Source: Tomocerus qinae (Eukaryota; Arthropoda; Collembola; Entomobryomorpha; Tomoceridae). Taken from it: a DNA stretch of 64,000 bases. Shown here in pieces: positions 42,601 through 54,834 of this stretch; within the stretch, counting starts at the first letter, position 1; every line of letters starts with the position of its first letter. A program made the translations under genes and the position numbers. The stretch is taken from NCBI GenBank assembly GCA_020055645.1, contig CM034546.1, positions 102,114,001 to 102,178,000 of the forward strand. The letters run 5' to 3'. The notes below the pieces were generated by a model that saw only the letters and a list, made by a program, of their open reading frames with translations, searched no databases and had not been told where the DNA came from.

Positions 42601-45600
42601 GCATAGGGTATTTATAAATAGAACATTTAGTGCAGTATTTGTGTTCCTGATCTTATGACACTATTCGTTTGATTTGATCTGCATATAAAATAGTGCAATG
42701 TAGTATGTCGGTATTGTGTTTATTTATCCGTGTCTATTGTCTAGATGTTTTGGTTTATTGACAAAGACTAATATATTATGTGCAAGTTACGTGTATATAA
42801 ACTGAAACGTTGCATAGTGCGCGTACGTACGGGTTAGAAAAAAAATGAGTTAAGTTTGGTTACAAATCAGGTATTATAGCAGATATTATAAGTTGATAGG
42901 AGTTATTGAAGAGAGTGAAGCTTGAAACGAGAGAATTTAATGTCTCTACTAGTAAATGGTATTAGAGTTGGCTGGCTGGCTGTGGGAAGTAAGAAGGTAT
43001 AGGTATGAGTGGTGTGAGTATTTACATATTGTAGGTATATAGTAGGAACGCACAGAGAGTACACGGTGGATGGTTGTTGTGGGCTTAGCTTTAAGTTGTT
43101 AGTTGGATTGGAGAGATATTCACCTGTGCCACTTAGAATGTAGGGCAGTTGCTTGAATGGAGGCATAGTGTGTCAGTTCTCATCTAGGCCTTCCATCGAG
43201 AGCACACAACAGCCAACAGCTAACTGTCCCTACGACATTATTATTGTGTACTCTTCTTCTATACACTTTTATACCCATTTTTACCTATTTTCATAAAAGT
43301 GATATTAATTATAGTGATCAAATTATTGTGAATCTGGATCCTAGTACAAGCAACAGTTACCCACAACAGGATAGTTGTTAGTGCATGGTGAAATTGTCAA
43401 CAAACCGGAGGATAACCACCTGTGCTCTGCATGGAACGGTTTCAGTGCTTCCATTACTAAAGTGGCGTGTCTCAGCTCAAAGTTTGTTTAGTTCACTTGA
43501 GACTGGTCCCGGTCTTTCGCTGGATCCCTCTTAGTCCCACTTTTACGAGTCATCTTCCTCATTGTGAGTGCTTATAGAATGTGATGTACGTATTTCTAAA
43601 CCCGCATTATATTTGCGTCTATTAAAATATACCAACATATTGCTGTGATGAATGGACACACATCAAGCACAAGTCTTTTTGGATATTATTAACCACGGTT
43701 AATCTACTCGGTACCTTTTTTCCAATGCTACTATTTTAATAATTCTCCTTACCATTTCAAGTGACTATTTATTCCTGACATCAGTGCCAATTTTAAATAT
43801 TTATTGCACTAATTAAATTTCCAATTTCAATTTATAAGCAGATTGTTTTTTAACTTGTTTAGCAGATTATTTTCGCAATTGAGTAAACTCAAAAAAAATC
43901 CGTATTTCTGTTTCATTAAAAGTCATTCCTCAATTTATTCATTTTGCGTATTTCTTGGATATCTTGAACAGTTATTATTTGCTATTATTTTCTCTCTAAG
44001 ATTTAATAAAACGGAATTGTGTAGATTATAATTGCATAAGATTTTGAAATTTGTTAATTGATTTGAGTGTTGATAAATAGTGTAGGAAAAGGGACAGAGT
44101 AGATAATTCGTGTGCGTGTCGAGCCATTGCCCTTGCACTTGTCACTTTTCTGCAATAACGCTACTTATCTAGCACAACGGAACGCGATACAAAGAAAGAT
44201 GAAAGCTTTTCCTTTTGCTCCCCTTAGTAGTAGACAGAGCAGTCTCTTGTAGTCACTTTGCATGCACATCCACTTCTCACTATTATCTATCTGTGTAGAC
44301 TCTTGTCCATCCAGGTCTCATTTCAAATACGTTACTATCCTGTCCCCTGTTAATATAGACAATCTTTCCTATCTTCACAATTTTGGATGTTTACAGTTAG
44401 ATCCAATATTGGCCACGCATAGCTTATTATTAATATCATACACTAATCTGTGTAGATATAGCAGTTAAATGTATCTTGCCCAATTTCTTTATCAGTAGAT
44501 CAAAGTATTAGTGTAGACAAGGAAATAATAGTTAATTACAGAATATTTAGATAAATTATTGTGACTTGTCTTGAGACAGTTCCATGCAAAGTAGTAATTT
44601 GGGGGGTAGTAAGTTAACATGTAATTCTATACCTCACATTTAGAGGAGAGCTCTACTCGACCAATGACGGGACTGGAGTCAATAAATCAGTGATAAGTCC
44701 GGATTGATGATAGCCATCTTATGCATGTGTGTGTGACCAAATAATTGTGCTCTTAACTCATTCTCAAGTCATTAAAGTGGAGATGAAGGAGGAAAACCTC
44801 TGAGTGAAAGTGAAGATCCCCATGCAGTGAGTTCTACTCCCTCAGTCAGTACTAAGTACTAATACTCTCCAATCCCTCAACCAACCACATACATACATCT
44901 ATGCTAAATGCATTCATACATATTCACTGCTATAGGACGGATATAAAACACAATACGAGATATATAGCTGCGAGCAACAATAGTCAGTCCAAGTGCAATT
45001 CAATAACAACGTTTGTAGTGGTAGGCAGTGAAAAGTGACGGTCGAGTCTCAGGATACAGAGTGCAAGAAACTGGGTCAACTGCTCCTTTAACTGGGCATT
45101 TCCGTCTGTTGACGTACTACCACCTGTCCACACTTTTCCACGGAGATTACCTCGTAACAACAAGGACTCACTCTGATGCTTACGACCAACTACATTCTTA
45201 CGTATACACGGATCTCTATCATTTTTATTCTAATAATACAATGCTTTGTATGCATAGCTTTATCTAATATCATCGAAACTGAACCTTTGCAAAATCTACG
45301 TCATTTGCATCATCTCCTGTTTCTTAGTACTTATGAATACGCAGGGTAGATGTTTATTACACAAATTCAATATTTATGTCTAGATGGATATCCTTTATTT
45401 TGGACAACTCGTGTCAATGACTTTTCTTAGTATTTAGAAACAGTAAGCTGCACAGAAAATGATAGTAGTAGCATCATTAAAACCTATGTGCATTAAATGA
45501 CAAAGAAATAGCTTAGTCAAGACAAGGAAAATCATTTTTTAGGACAGATATATTTATTTATCTGTAAAGAGACATGCCATGATCAATTAATAGTTAATTT

Positions 45601-46590
45601 CTTGTGTAAAGTTTTAATACCCTTTCTGCAAAATACTTGAATCGTATTTTACAATTTATACAGATTTTACAGGTCATCAATATTGTAGGTTAGGTGTTAA
45701 AATTATCAATTAGTAAAACAAAATGTTTTTCCATCTAAATAATTAACTATCTTTTGACCCCTGAAGAAAATACGATTTAATCATTCAAAATCGCCACAAA
45801 ATTTTGATTTCATCCCAACAACTATTTGTTGAACAGTAGACAAAAACTTAGGTGTAGGTGTTCCATGTAGAATTTTAGGGGTTAGAATTTCAATTTCCAT
45901 GAAAAAAGTCTGTTCCCTTGCTGGAAAACTTTGTGCACAAGATTTGATTTGGTATGTACAGCTAAAAGCAATAACAATGTATGATCAATGACTATGCTTC
46001 TGTCACCATCCCCTTCTACAATAATTACGAATTACATTTGGTGTTATTTATGTTAGTTTAGTTATGCCTGTAAATGGTAATAGAAAAACACCAGAGTCAA
46101 TTCCAACGTAATAAGAAAATCATAGTCAATACATTGAAAGAAAGAGTTTCCTTAGCATAACTGAATAAAAGTGGGTCTTTCGCTTTGCTGTAGCCATTAC
46201 TTACTACTTTACATGATACTATTGTAAAAGAAAGAAATAATACAAAATTGAACCTTGTTTAGAAAAGAAGCTGAGTGAACCAAGATTGGAAATCAAAATC
46301 AAGAAGGAGGATGAGAAAGTGCTGAATTTGGAAAATTGTGCACCCGGATTGTGTCTTGAGTGACTAGTGACTTATAGGGGAAGGATTTGCAGGAGTTGGT
46401 TGTGTTTTGGGTGGGTGCTGGAGTAGTCATTGTGGGGAGAGAGGAAACTGATGGACAAGTGTTGAATGTGTCGTGTGGGTGTAGCTGAGCGTGCCTAAGC
46501 CAAAAGGATGACAAGGATTGGAGTCGCTAGTGACAGAGAGTGGTGCAGTTACAGTTAGAAGGGACTTGAAGGACTCATCCGGGAAATACT
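36654..46590. other. 10-kb gene-poor region upstream of the zinc-finger gene
   Basis: No coding region can be supported. Open frames here are short, lack domains and often overlap on both strands. Simple AT repeats occur (for example TATATAG/TTATATAG around 39210-39255). Its position in front of a probable developmental regulator makes it a candidate for cis-regulatory DNA or noncoding leader exons, but I cannot point to specific sites. Confidence 0.45.
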
Positions 46591-49500
46591 ATGAAATTGA
46601 ATGAATCAAATTTGGCAGATCCGTTGTTACTGACCGGATGTGCCTTGGGAGGACCACCGTGGGGATCAGTGGGTCCGTTCGGAGGTCAAGATCTGATATC
46701 AACAACAACATTTCCAGAAGAAGCACTTTTACTGCCTCCAGGAGCCAGCACGCCGTCTCCTTTGCTCTGCAAAAACATTTCCCTGGGTGGAGGGAGTGGA
46801 GGAGGGAGCGGGGATGGAGGGCAGACGGGAGTGGAGCTGGACGCCTTGCTCATCGTCCAGTCGAGTGATAATTTTGCAGAGCTGAAGCCTCTGCCGCCGT
46901 TCGAGTATGCATCCACCGGTCCGATTTCTTTGCACAATGACCCTCACCTGCCGCAGATGAGTTCGACGGTGAACTCGCCACCCCAACTGCAACATTCGCA
47001 TCTGCAACACCCGTCGACGAACAACAGCAATGGAAGCAACAGCAGGGAGGAGAAAAGTCCTAGTGGAAGTAGTCGCAGTAGTCACGGCTCACCGAACACC
47101 GCCAGTTCTCCGGGAGGAAGCAGTTTGTTTGACCCCGTCTCCAGCTCCACCCCAGTTCCTGTCAATGTCAGCACACTCAATATCAAGTCTGAGCTCGCTG
47201 ACTATCTCCTCAACTCCGACATCGACGATATAGCGGCTCTCATCGGCAATGCCATCGCGGACTCAACTGTCCCGAGTCTCGGCATCGAACTCGACCCCAA
47301 CGCCGTCACGTCCTCCACCATGGACCCCTGGACAGAACTGGATGCCTGGATCGAAAGTGCTTGCCAACAGCCAGCCCCTTTGTCTCAAAATGGAAATGTA
47401 CTTAACCGGCTCACTGTGGTTGACCAGGACGCCACGATTCATACTTCGGGGGGAAACTCCTCAGGAAATAGCAACGGAGACCAGAACTTCTTAGAGGATT
47501 CTACCACGTCCACACTGCAGAGTCTTTTGGCTGCCGACTCCTTCTCACTCTATCATCATAATAACTCACATCACTCCCATAATCTCAACCATCAGAACTC
47601 ACATTCTCAGGATATTCTTAATAAACACTCGGATTTTCACCCGCCGCCTTCTTCTATTTTACAGTCTAGGTAATCCCCTAATTTATTTATTATTTCGCAT
47701 CCAAATGCTAATCTACCAAACATATTTTCCTACTTTGCACTTCAGGACATCAAAATTCCATTTTCAATGTTGGTATTTCCATTAAATAGGGTAGATCATT
47801 GATCTTTGTTAAGAATCTCTAGGGCGAAAAGCAGAAACATCCAGTTTCCGTTCACAATCTGTCTACTTCAGCATTGCAAACACAAAGAACGACTTTTAAG
47901 CGTATGGTAGTTTCAATATCATTTACACGCAGAAATATTTCCATGCATGAAGTAGATATTTCAATGGTATATTCAACGTACTATATCATTTAATCTCTAT
48001 ATCAGTGTACATATTTGCATTGTATGAAGAATGAAACGACTCAAAAAATAGAGAACAAGCTTCTGCATTGACAGACTTGCAAAAATATAAAACAGGTGAA
48101 AGAGATTATGTAGGTATCCGTTCACAAACAGAATATTAAAGAGAATAATAGAAGGAGTCCCTATAACTCCTCCAGTCCCTTCTGAGCATCTACTAAGACA
48201 GTCAGGTGTGTTTCAATTTAATTACATAGATTTACTTTTTAATAGGATTTGCAATGTAAGGAGTTCATGGTGATGCTATTTATTACTATCTGCAGAGATA
48301 ATAGTGCTGATGCAAGTGGAGTGTGTAGTTTGCAACAAGTAGCTGCATATTATCATAAAGCTCAACATAATACTACAAAATAGTATTTACATGTTTACTT
48401 GAGTGTTTAGGTAGAGTTTTAGTTGAAGGTAGTCTCATCTCACCTCATGATGATTATTTAGTTTTTTTTTGAGCAAAGAACAGTCTGGTTTGGAGATTCA
48501 AGTTGGTGTTTCGTCTGATCCTAATAGGGCATAGCATGGGATAGTATGGGGATGGAAATGATATTCTTTAGTGAGTTGGGATGAGTCAAACAAAACAAAG
48601 TCAAGTGAAAGTTGAGCTAGAAACTCGTTTGATTGCTTGAGTGGAAGTGGAAGTGGAGCAGTAGGCTACGCTCATCGCCACGCTCACTGACTCCACAACT
48701 CGAAATATCTGCCAATGCACTGCATTCACACATCCACTGACTATACCCCACTCACATACATACTAACCGTAAATACGTACCGTAGTAGCTGGGAGATACC
48801 TGCTGTACATGCAGAATAGTTATAATGCCTACGACTACATCATGTGGACATGATGAACATTTTCCTACATACGAATTCCTATCTTCTACCTAAATTCACT
48901 CTTCGAACAGAGCAGAGGACCATAAAGATGAGATAGGCACTAGGCCCATTTATCTCCTCTGTACCCAAAGTCTTTCCACTTTTAGTTTAGCATATGCACC
49001 AACAAAAAGGGAATTGCAATTTAGACAAACGGCTCTTGCGTTTTAAACCCTATTCGAGAATGCACATCAATAAATAAGGCTCTGATAATGAATTGAGCTC
49101 AGACACTACTTACTTACTACATGAGATGCATTTACAATAGTACTATAGGGAAATTACTCCTTTGAATTGATACAGATACGTGTCTGTATAAGAAAAAAGT
49201 GAGTTGCAGATAGGCAATCTAAGGAATTGTTTTTAAGTATGTAGCAATAATTATGTGTATACTTTTAACAAATTGACGATAAAAGCTTTTTTGTTAGGTT
49301 TACGTATTTCACTTCACCTGTGCAGACATTTTTACTAAATAGATGTACGGATGAAACTGTGTGTCTCTGGTTCTTTGTATTACTATCAGACAGAGCGATC
49401 TGAAAGAAATGAGAATGATAGTAGAGATGTTCTTCGCCAAAAGTGGAGTAAGACTGTTGTTGTTGTTGCGGTTCTTTGTTTGCGAACCTGCTCAACTAAA

Positions 49501-50924
49501 TCGTATCTATCTACTAGAGCATCCCTATTTAAGAATGACTTTTTTGATAGACTGCATAATATAGTCTATTACTCTTTCCCTCTTGTTTCATTTCGTTTGG
49601 CAAAGATGATATAGATTCTGAATGGTTATTATGTTTGCATAAAATATATAGATAATGGTATCTTAGGGGTTGATGAAAAATAAGTTCGACTTGGTTTCAT
49701 GCATTTTTGTATGAATGAAGCGTATCCATTCATAAGTATGGAGTAGGTGCTAAAGATATAATTTATCTAGTTGAGAAGAGATGGGTTATCATTTTTTGAG
49801 TTATAGACTCAGAAGGCGATAAGCGGTAGAAATAGAGTGGCAAAACGTTACGGTATGGTGTATTAACATGTGTTTCGCATGTAGTCAGTAAAATTAATGT
49901 GGAAGAAGGATGTTTTAATTATTTATATTAGTCTGAATGGATGTGCAAAGTAGTTAAATAGAGTTTTACACAAAAGCATTAGTCCTGACGGAGATAATTG
50001 TAATATAATGATAAGTATGTTGGGGTATTTTTGAATGGAGAGATTTCTCTTTGCAGATTACAGCAGAATCCGAACGGAGGACTTCGGAATGGTGGGAGTT
50101 CGAGTAGTATATCTCCTTGTCAGCAAGTGCCCGAGTCAACAACGCCGTATGTCTTGAAAGTGGACCCGTACACATTGGACAGGCTGGAGCCTGGGTCGCC
50201 ACCTTTTCTGGAGCACGTGGGTAATGGGGAAGTGCAAAGACCACACACGACGCACGTGTCTCCTCCGGCGGTGGTGACTTCAACGATGATGAGCAATCAG
50301 CACGGAGGCTCAAACGGGTCGGCCCGATTTCGGAAATCGTCGTACAATAACAATCGTGGGAACAAGCCTTCACCCCACAGCCACGACAACAGCAATCTAA
50401 TAAATTCGAGCAGTGGGAACTACCACCATCCCTCTGGAGAGAGTTACATGTCCCCCTTCTCCAACTCACCTTCCAATGCTCCTTACGACCAAATCCACAA
50501 TCATGTAAGCTTTTCTTACAAGAACGGTATATATTCTCCTAAATTACATTTCGTTGAATGCAAGGATCGGGCTAAGGATTGGAATACTATTTGCACGCAG
50601 GGAGTGTCACCCAACAGCCGACTCGGAGGCTCTGGATTGAAAAACAAAAGAAAGTCGTCGAAAGTGATAAGTTCCTCTGGGTCCAGCGCTGGGTGTGTAG
50701 ACAGTGGGAGTCTGTCAGGGTTAGACGGATGCGGAAAAGAGAAACCGATTCATCGCTGCGGAATTTGCAATCGTGGCTTCCTCAACAAGTCTAATATCAA
50801 AGTTCATCTCCGAACGCATACCGGAGAGAAGCCCTTCAAATGCGACACTTGTGGCAAGGCCTTTCGACAAAAAGCACATCTCCTTAAACATGTTCAAATC
50901 CACAAACGAATACCTAGGGACTGA
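46591..50924 (+). CDS. C2H2 zinc-finger transcription factor
   Basis: Two exons: 46591-47669 and 50057-50924, joined in frame (AG+A) across a 2.4-kb intron, about 648 residues. The first exon is distinctly GC-richer than its surroundings. It encodes a Gly/Ser/Pro/His-rich region with conserved-looking acidic, hydrophobic patches (SELADYLLNSDIDDIAALIG; DPWTELDAWIESACQQ) that could be activation or cofactor-binding motifs. The second exon is Ser/Asn/His-rich and ends with exactly two classical fingers at about residues 593-641: CGICNRGFLNKSNIKVHLRTH, linker TGEKPFK, CDTCGKAFRQKAHLLKHVQIH. The stop follows ten residues later. Two fingers contact about six base pairs, so it would need a partner or further contacts. 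It is a nuclear DNA-binding regulator; I do not recognise a specific orthologue. Large flanking noncoding regions fit a tightly regulated gene. Confidence 0.82.
47670..50056 (+). other. 2.4-kb intron of the zinc-finger gene
   Basis: Begins GTAATC and ends TCTTTGCAG. It is AT-rich and holds overlapping short open frames near 49265-49614 on both strands that are not supported as genes. Confidence 0.6.
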
Positions 50925-53900
50925 ACTAAATAATCTAACATTCCAATTCTATCTTTGTTACTACATAATATAGATTTATATACCAATACCCCCCAAAATA
51001 TATACTATGTACCTACTAAACAGTTGTCGCTCGAGAATATATATATTATATACTATACAACAACTACTACTACTATTATAATACCTACTATATTATATTA
51101 TATTATATAGATGGTCATTGTATATAGTAGGAGGAGAGAAATACAATACAGATTACAATTATTATTGTTTAGTAATTATTATTAGATTATTATCTGTATA
51201 CTTACTTATTTTACTGTATCTATTATTGCTAGCTATTTAGTACGTGGAGACAAATCTCTTTCTGGGTACTTTCGTTATGTTGTTTTGTTTTTATGTATGT
51301 TATATTATGTTATAGTTTGAGATAAGGATATGAAGCATGTACGGTTTTATAAGATGTACCTACTTACAACTCCTATGTAATTGGCCTTGTTTTCCAGTAA
51401 ATCATTTTTTAGAATATTAATAGAATAGGATGGCTATGACCTGACAGCGATCTCAATTCAGATGAGACACGACACTCAACTTGTTCGTTACCTGACTTCT
51501 CCTCCTTCCTTCCTAATACCTTCCATCATCCAATTAGTGATCTGTCTTCCATTTATACATGACTCTAATAGGATATTCCCCAAAATGAGATCTGCTAATA
51601 ATCTACTATTTTTGTAACCCATACTTAACATTTCATAATCTATAAGACTTGCCTTACTGTTGGAATATCATGGTGTTTTGTATAGTAATTTCTATTTTCG
51701 ATAATGTAACTTATTAGAGAATCTGTCCATATTATAATGAAACTGTCAATCGAAACAAAACAAGTACCTGTGGAATTCTTTATTATTATATGATAATAAG
51801 ATATAATATGATGACCTCTTTATATTGGAATTTTTATTGTAACATTGAAATATGTAGAGCATTACATTCAATCGCACTATGTAATTAATTACCATTTATA
51901 AACGAATTAGATACATTTTACGATGGCTTTGTTATAATTTTCTTATGTATATTTGCATATTGTCAATTTTAACAGCTATGCATAAAGTGAAACTTCCCAT
52001 TAATATTACAAAGGCTCAATTCAAATGACAGAGTAGGTGACTTGACTTCGGACACTATAACTTTGGAGTGTGATTCATAATTAAGGCAATAAGTGCAGTA
52101 ATAGTCAGCGGACAATAATAATTTGTCCGTAGAATGTCAAACGAAACAGAGAAGTGGGCCAGCATAACAAACAAACTAAGATGGACGAGAGAAAGTGTAT
52201 TCTTTCATTGTTTGCACACTCGTACACAATACACAATCCTATGGCCTTTGTTTGTCTACGTGGATAAACCGAGTCAAGTGCAGAGTTGTACAGCTCTATA
52301 TCTACTATACCTACTGTACTTCTATCTATATGTACCTATTTGACTAATAAATCATGTTCACAAATATTTTTTCACTTATGCCCATTCACCCTTGCCTACT
52401 CTTTACTTAAATACCATCACAAACTCAAAAATCTTGTCTTTCCTATACAAAATTCCTCCTAATGAATTATGTATCTTAATTTACAATCATGCTTTCAACT
52501 CACTATCATAAAAAATTATACAGCTTAATTCCCAATGGTCTCTATAAATTCCTATGTAAAATCTTTTTAAAGATTTCATTCATTGCATCTGCATTCATAG
52601 TTCAATGAGTTTTATTTGAACTATTTGCAGGGATTACAAATTATTATACTTAATTTGCTATGTATGCTCGAATACAATAACTTTACTTAATATGGATTAA
52701 GTTACACATAAGTAGTCGCAATGATAAGAAAGATATTTGCATTTGATTGCATGTAACTGAAATTGCAATTTACCTACCCTTTAGTTGCAGCGTTACAGTC
52801 ATTGTACAATGTACATTTGAAAATTTGAAATGCTACACACGTGAAAAAATAGATACATTTACACTTACTAATTTGCATAAAAATACATAAAAATAGTATT
52901 TTATTTAAATAGTATTTATTAAAAATAGTAGCTCCTATTTTTAAAAGCAATCAATGTACCCTACTCTTTGAGAAAACCTAAATTCATTAGCTACACTATA
53001 ATTTTCTTTTGTTGAAAACTTCTGATAAAAGTCACCTTTGTGTGTCACTTTTGAATCCATATTTGTGTTTTACAACATAAAATGAACTAAATGATCCCTC
53101 AAATTTTAGCCTTCCTCAGGTCCTTGTCACATGTGCGTCGCAAATCAGCTCGCATGAAGTGGCACACTAAACTCTCTCGTGTGGTGAAGAGTCTTGCTTA
53201 GACCCGCTGGGGTTAGCGCCGGAACCAGGCGGCGGAAGTACCGGTCCAAGTAACTCGGTGAGTGTGAGGGAGATCGAGTAGTGGATGAGACCACAACCCG
53301 GGGAGGTATTTCTGGTACATTAAATTCTTGCCTAAGGCTAAATCGGGATGGCTCTGGACTAGATTTGTATACCCGGTGTCGCTAAAGAGATTGTGGACAC
53401 TTTGGACGGAGTGAGAGACTTATCTCTATAGTCAAAGGCTGGATACTAATTCCTGCTGTGCACTTCCATGTATACACATGATATAGCACAATAGATTTAA
53501 TTTTGCAAAAAGTTCTGCTGAGAGACTTTTTTGTCCTATTACCCACCGTTTATTGATTATATTATATCTGGGACCCCTCACATCATTTTGTTATGCTATA
53601 ATAATGGCTCCAGACTTCTCGTAAATGAGAAGAGACCATAATGTGCTAAACAAAAGCCACAAAGAGTTAATTCAATGTGTCCCTAGATAAGATGTGACTT
53701 CATGTGTGCCGATGGAGAACCCGGGTATCTCACTAAACAAAATCGGTACAGCTACAGCTAGAAAAAAAACAGACAGGCACATTAATCCCTAGTTCATTAT
53801 GAAACATTTCGTTTAAAATTACTTACAACAACTCCCTAAGCTAAATGCATTTATTTAAGTGAAGATTCATCCGGATTAAAATGAAAAATACTTAAACTAA

Positions 53901-54834
53901 ATCCCGCTGCTGGTACTTATCTATTCCACGGGTAGATAAGTATTAACATTGTATCTGTATGAGCAAAAATGTAGGATCAGGAATTATAGGATGTAAAATG
54001 TAGGTTTCCGCATGAAATTCTGCATTTAGGTCTGAGCATTCGCAATTCGTTCGTAGGTCTGCGTTTCTTGTCCTTCCTTTGGCTGCCAGTAGGCAATATA
54101 GAGCAAGTCCTTACATCCTAACAAAATAGCTGTTTGTGTAGGTTATATTCAGTGTTTGTGAACCTTGTGCACGGAGTAGCTAGTAACATGCGTACTGAAT
54201 ATCTCAGCTGGCAAGTTTCAACATTTTGGAGTTGTTTGCCTTGCAAAGGACTATTTCATTCGACAATAATAATATCGACATGAAGTAATAAAAATTGAAT
54301 AATTCATACATTGTATAGAAGACTATTAAGACAGTCTGGGATGGAATTCATTAAGAAAAGACAATAACTGTTGTAGTCGTAGTCACACTCAGTCAAGGGC
54401 AAGGCAATCTTCACACATGTAAGTATTGTATAACAAACGAATATTACTTAATAGCTCTACATACTCCATATATACATCTTAGACACGCGAGTTAAATATT
54501 CTATAGCACATCTAACATCTTACAAGGTCTTTAATATCAGCTGGTATATACATGGGCTCTGTGTGCACTCTGTTTGCTCTGTTAATTGCAAATTCAGTTT
54601 GCTCCTACTACTTAATGACTTATCCATTCTCAATCCAGTACAACCAGTTTGCTGGATTGTGCTCTATGGAGATTCTATTCTAAGTGCATAATACACACAT
54701 CCACTACACACTCACATACGAGACGGCAGGCAGTCGGGTAAGAAGATATTCAAATTATGCATTGAAAATCACATTCACAAAATCATTCTGTTATTAACAT
54801 ATTGTCCTGTAATTTCATAATTTAAAGGGGCACA
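50925..54834. other. 3.9-kb region between the zinc-finger and SLC17 genes
   Basis: The first part is the probable 3' untranslated region of the zinc-finger gene, with AT microsatellite runs (around 51085-51110). The rest is AT-rich except for a GC-richer island at about 53100-53480, listed separately. No coding region is supported. Confidence 0.45.
53100..53480. repeat. GC-richer complex island, possible mobile-element remnant
   Basis: About 380 bp of markedly higher GC and normal complexity (for example GCTGGGGTTAGCGCCGG and GGCGGCGGAAGTACCGG) stand in AT-rich DNA, with no open frame, no splice-site context and no known RNA motif I could match. A decayed retroelement, an LTR fragment or an unrecognised structured RNA are the options. 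Confidence 0.3.

Noticed and set aside
46638..47494. Other-frame open frames over the zinc-finger gene's first exon
   Set aside because: GC-rich coding exon shadows; the main frame joins the zinc fingers through a proper intron.
49265..49614. Three overlapping open frames in the zinc-finger gene's intron
   Set aside because: No conserved domain, opposite strands overlapping, inside a well-supported intron.
53100..53480. SRP, RNase P or 7SK RNA gene
   Set aside because: None of the conserved core motifs of these RNAs could be found in either orientation.
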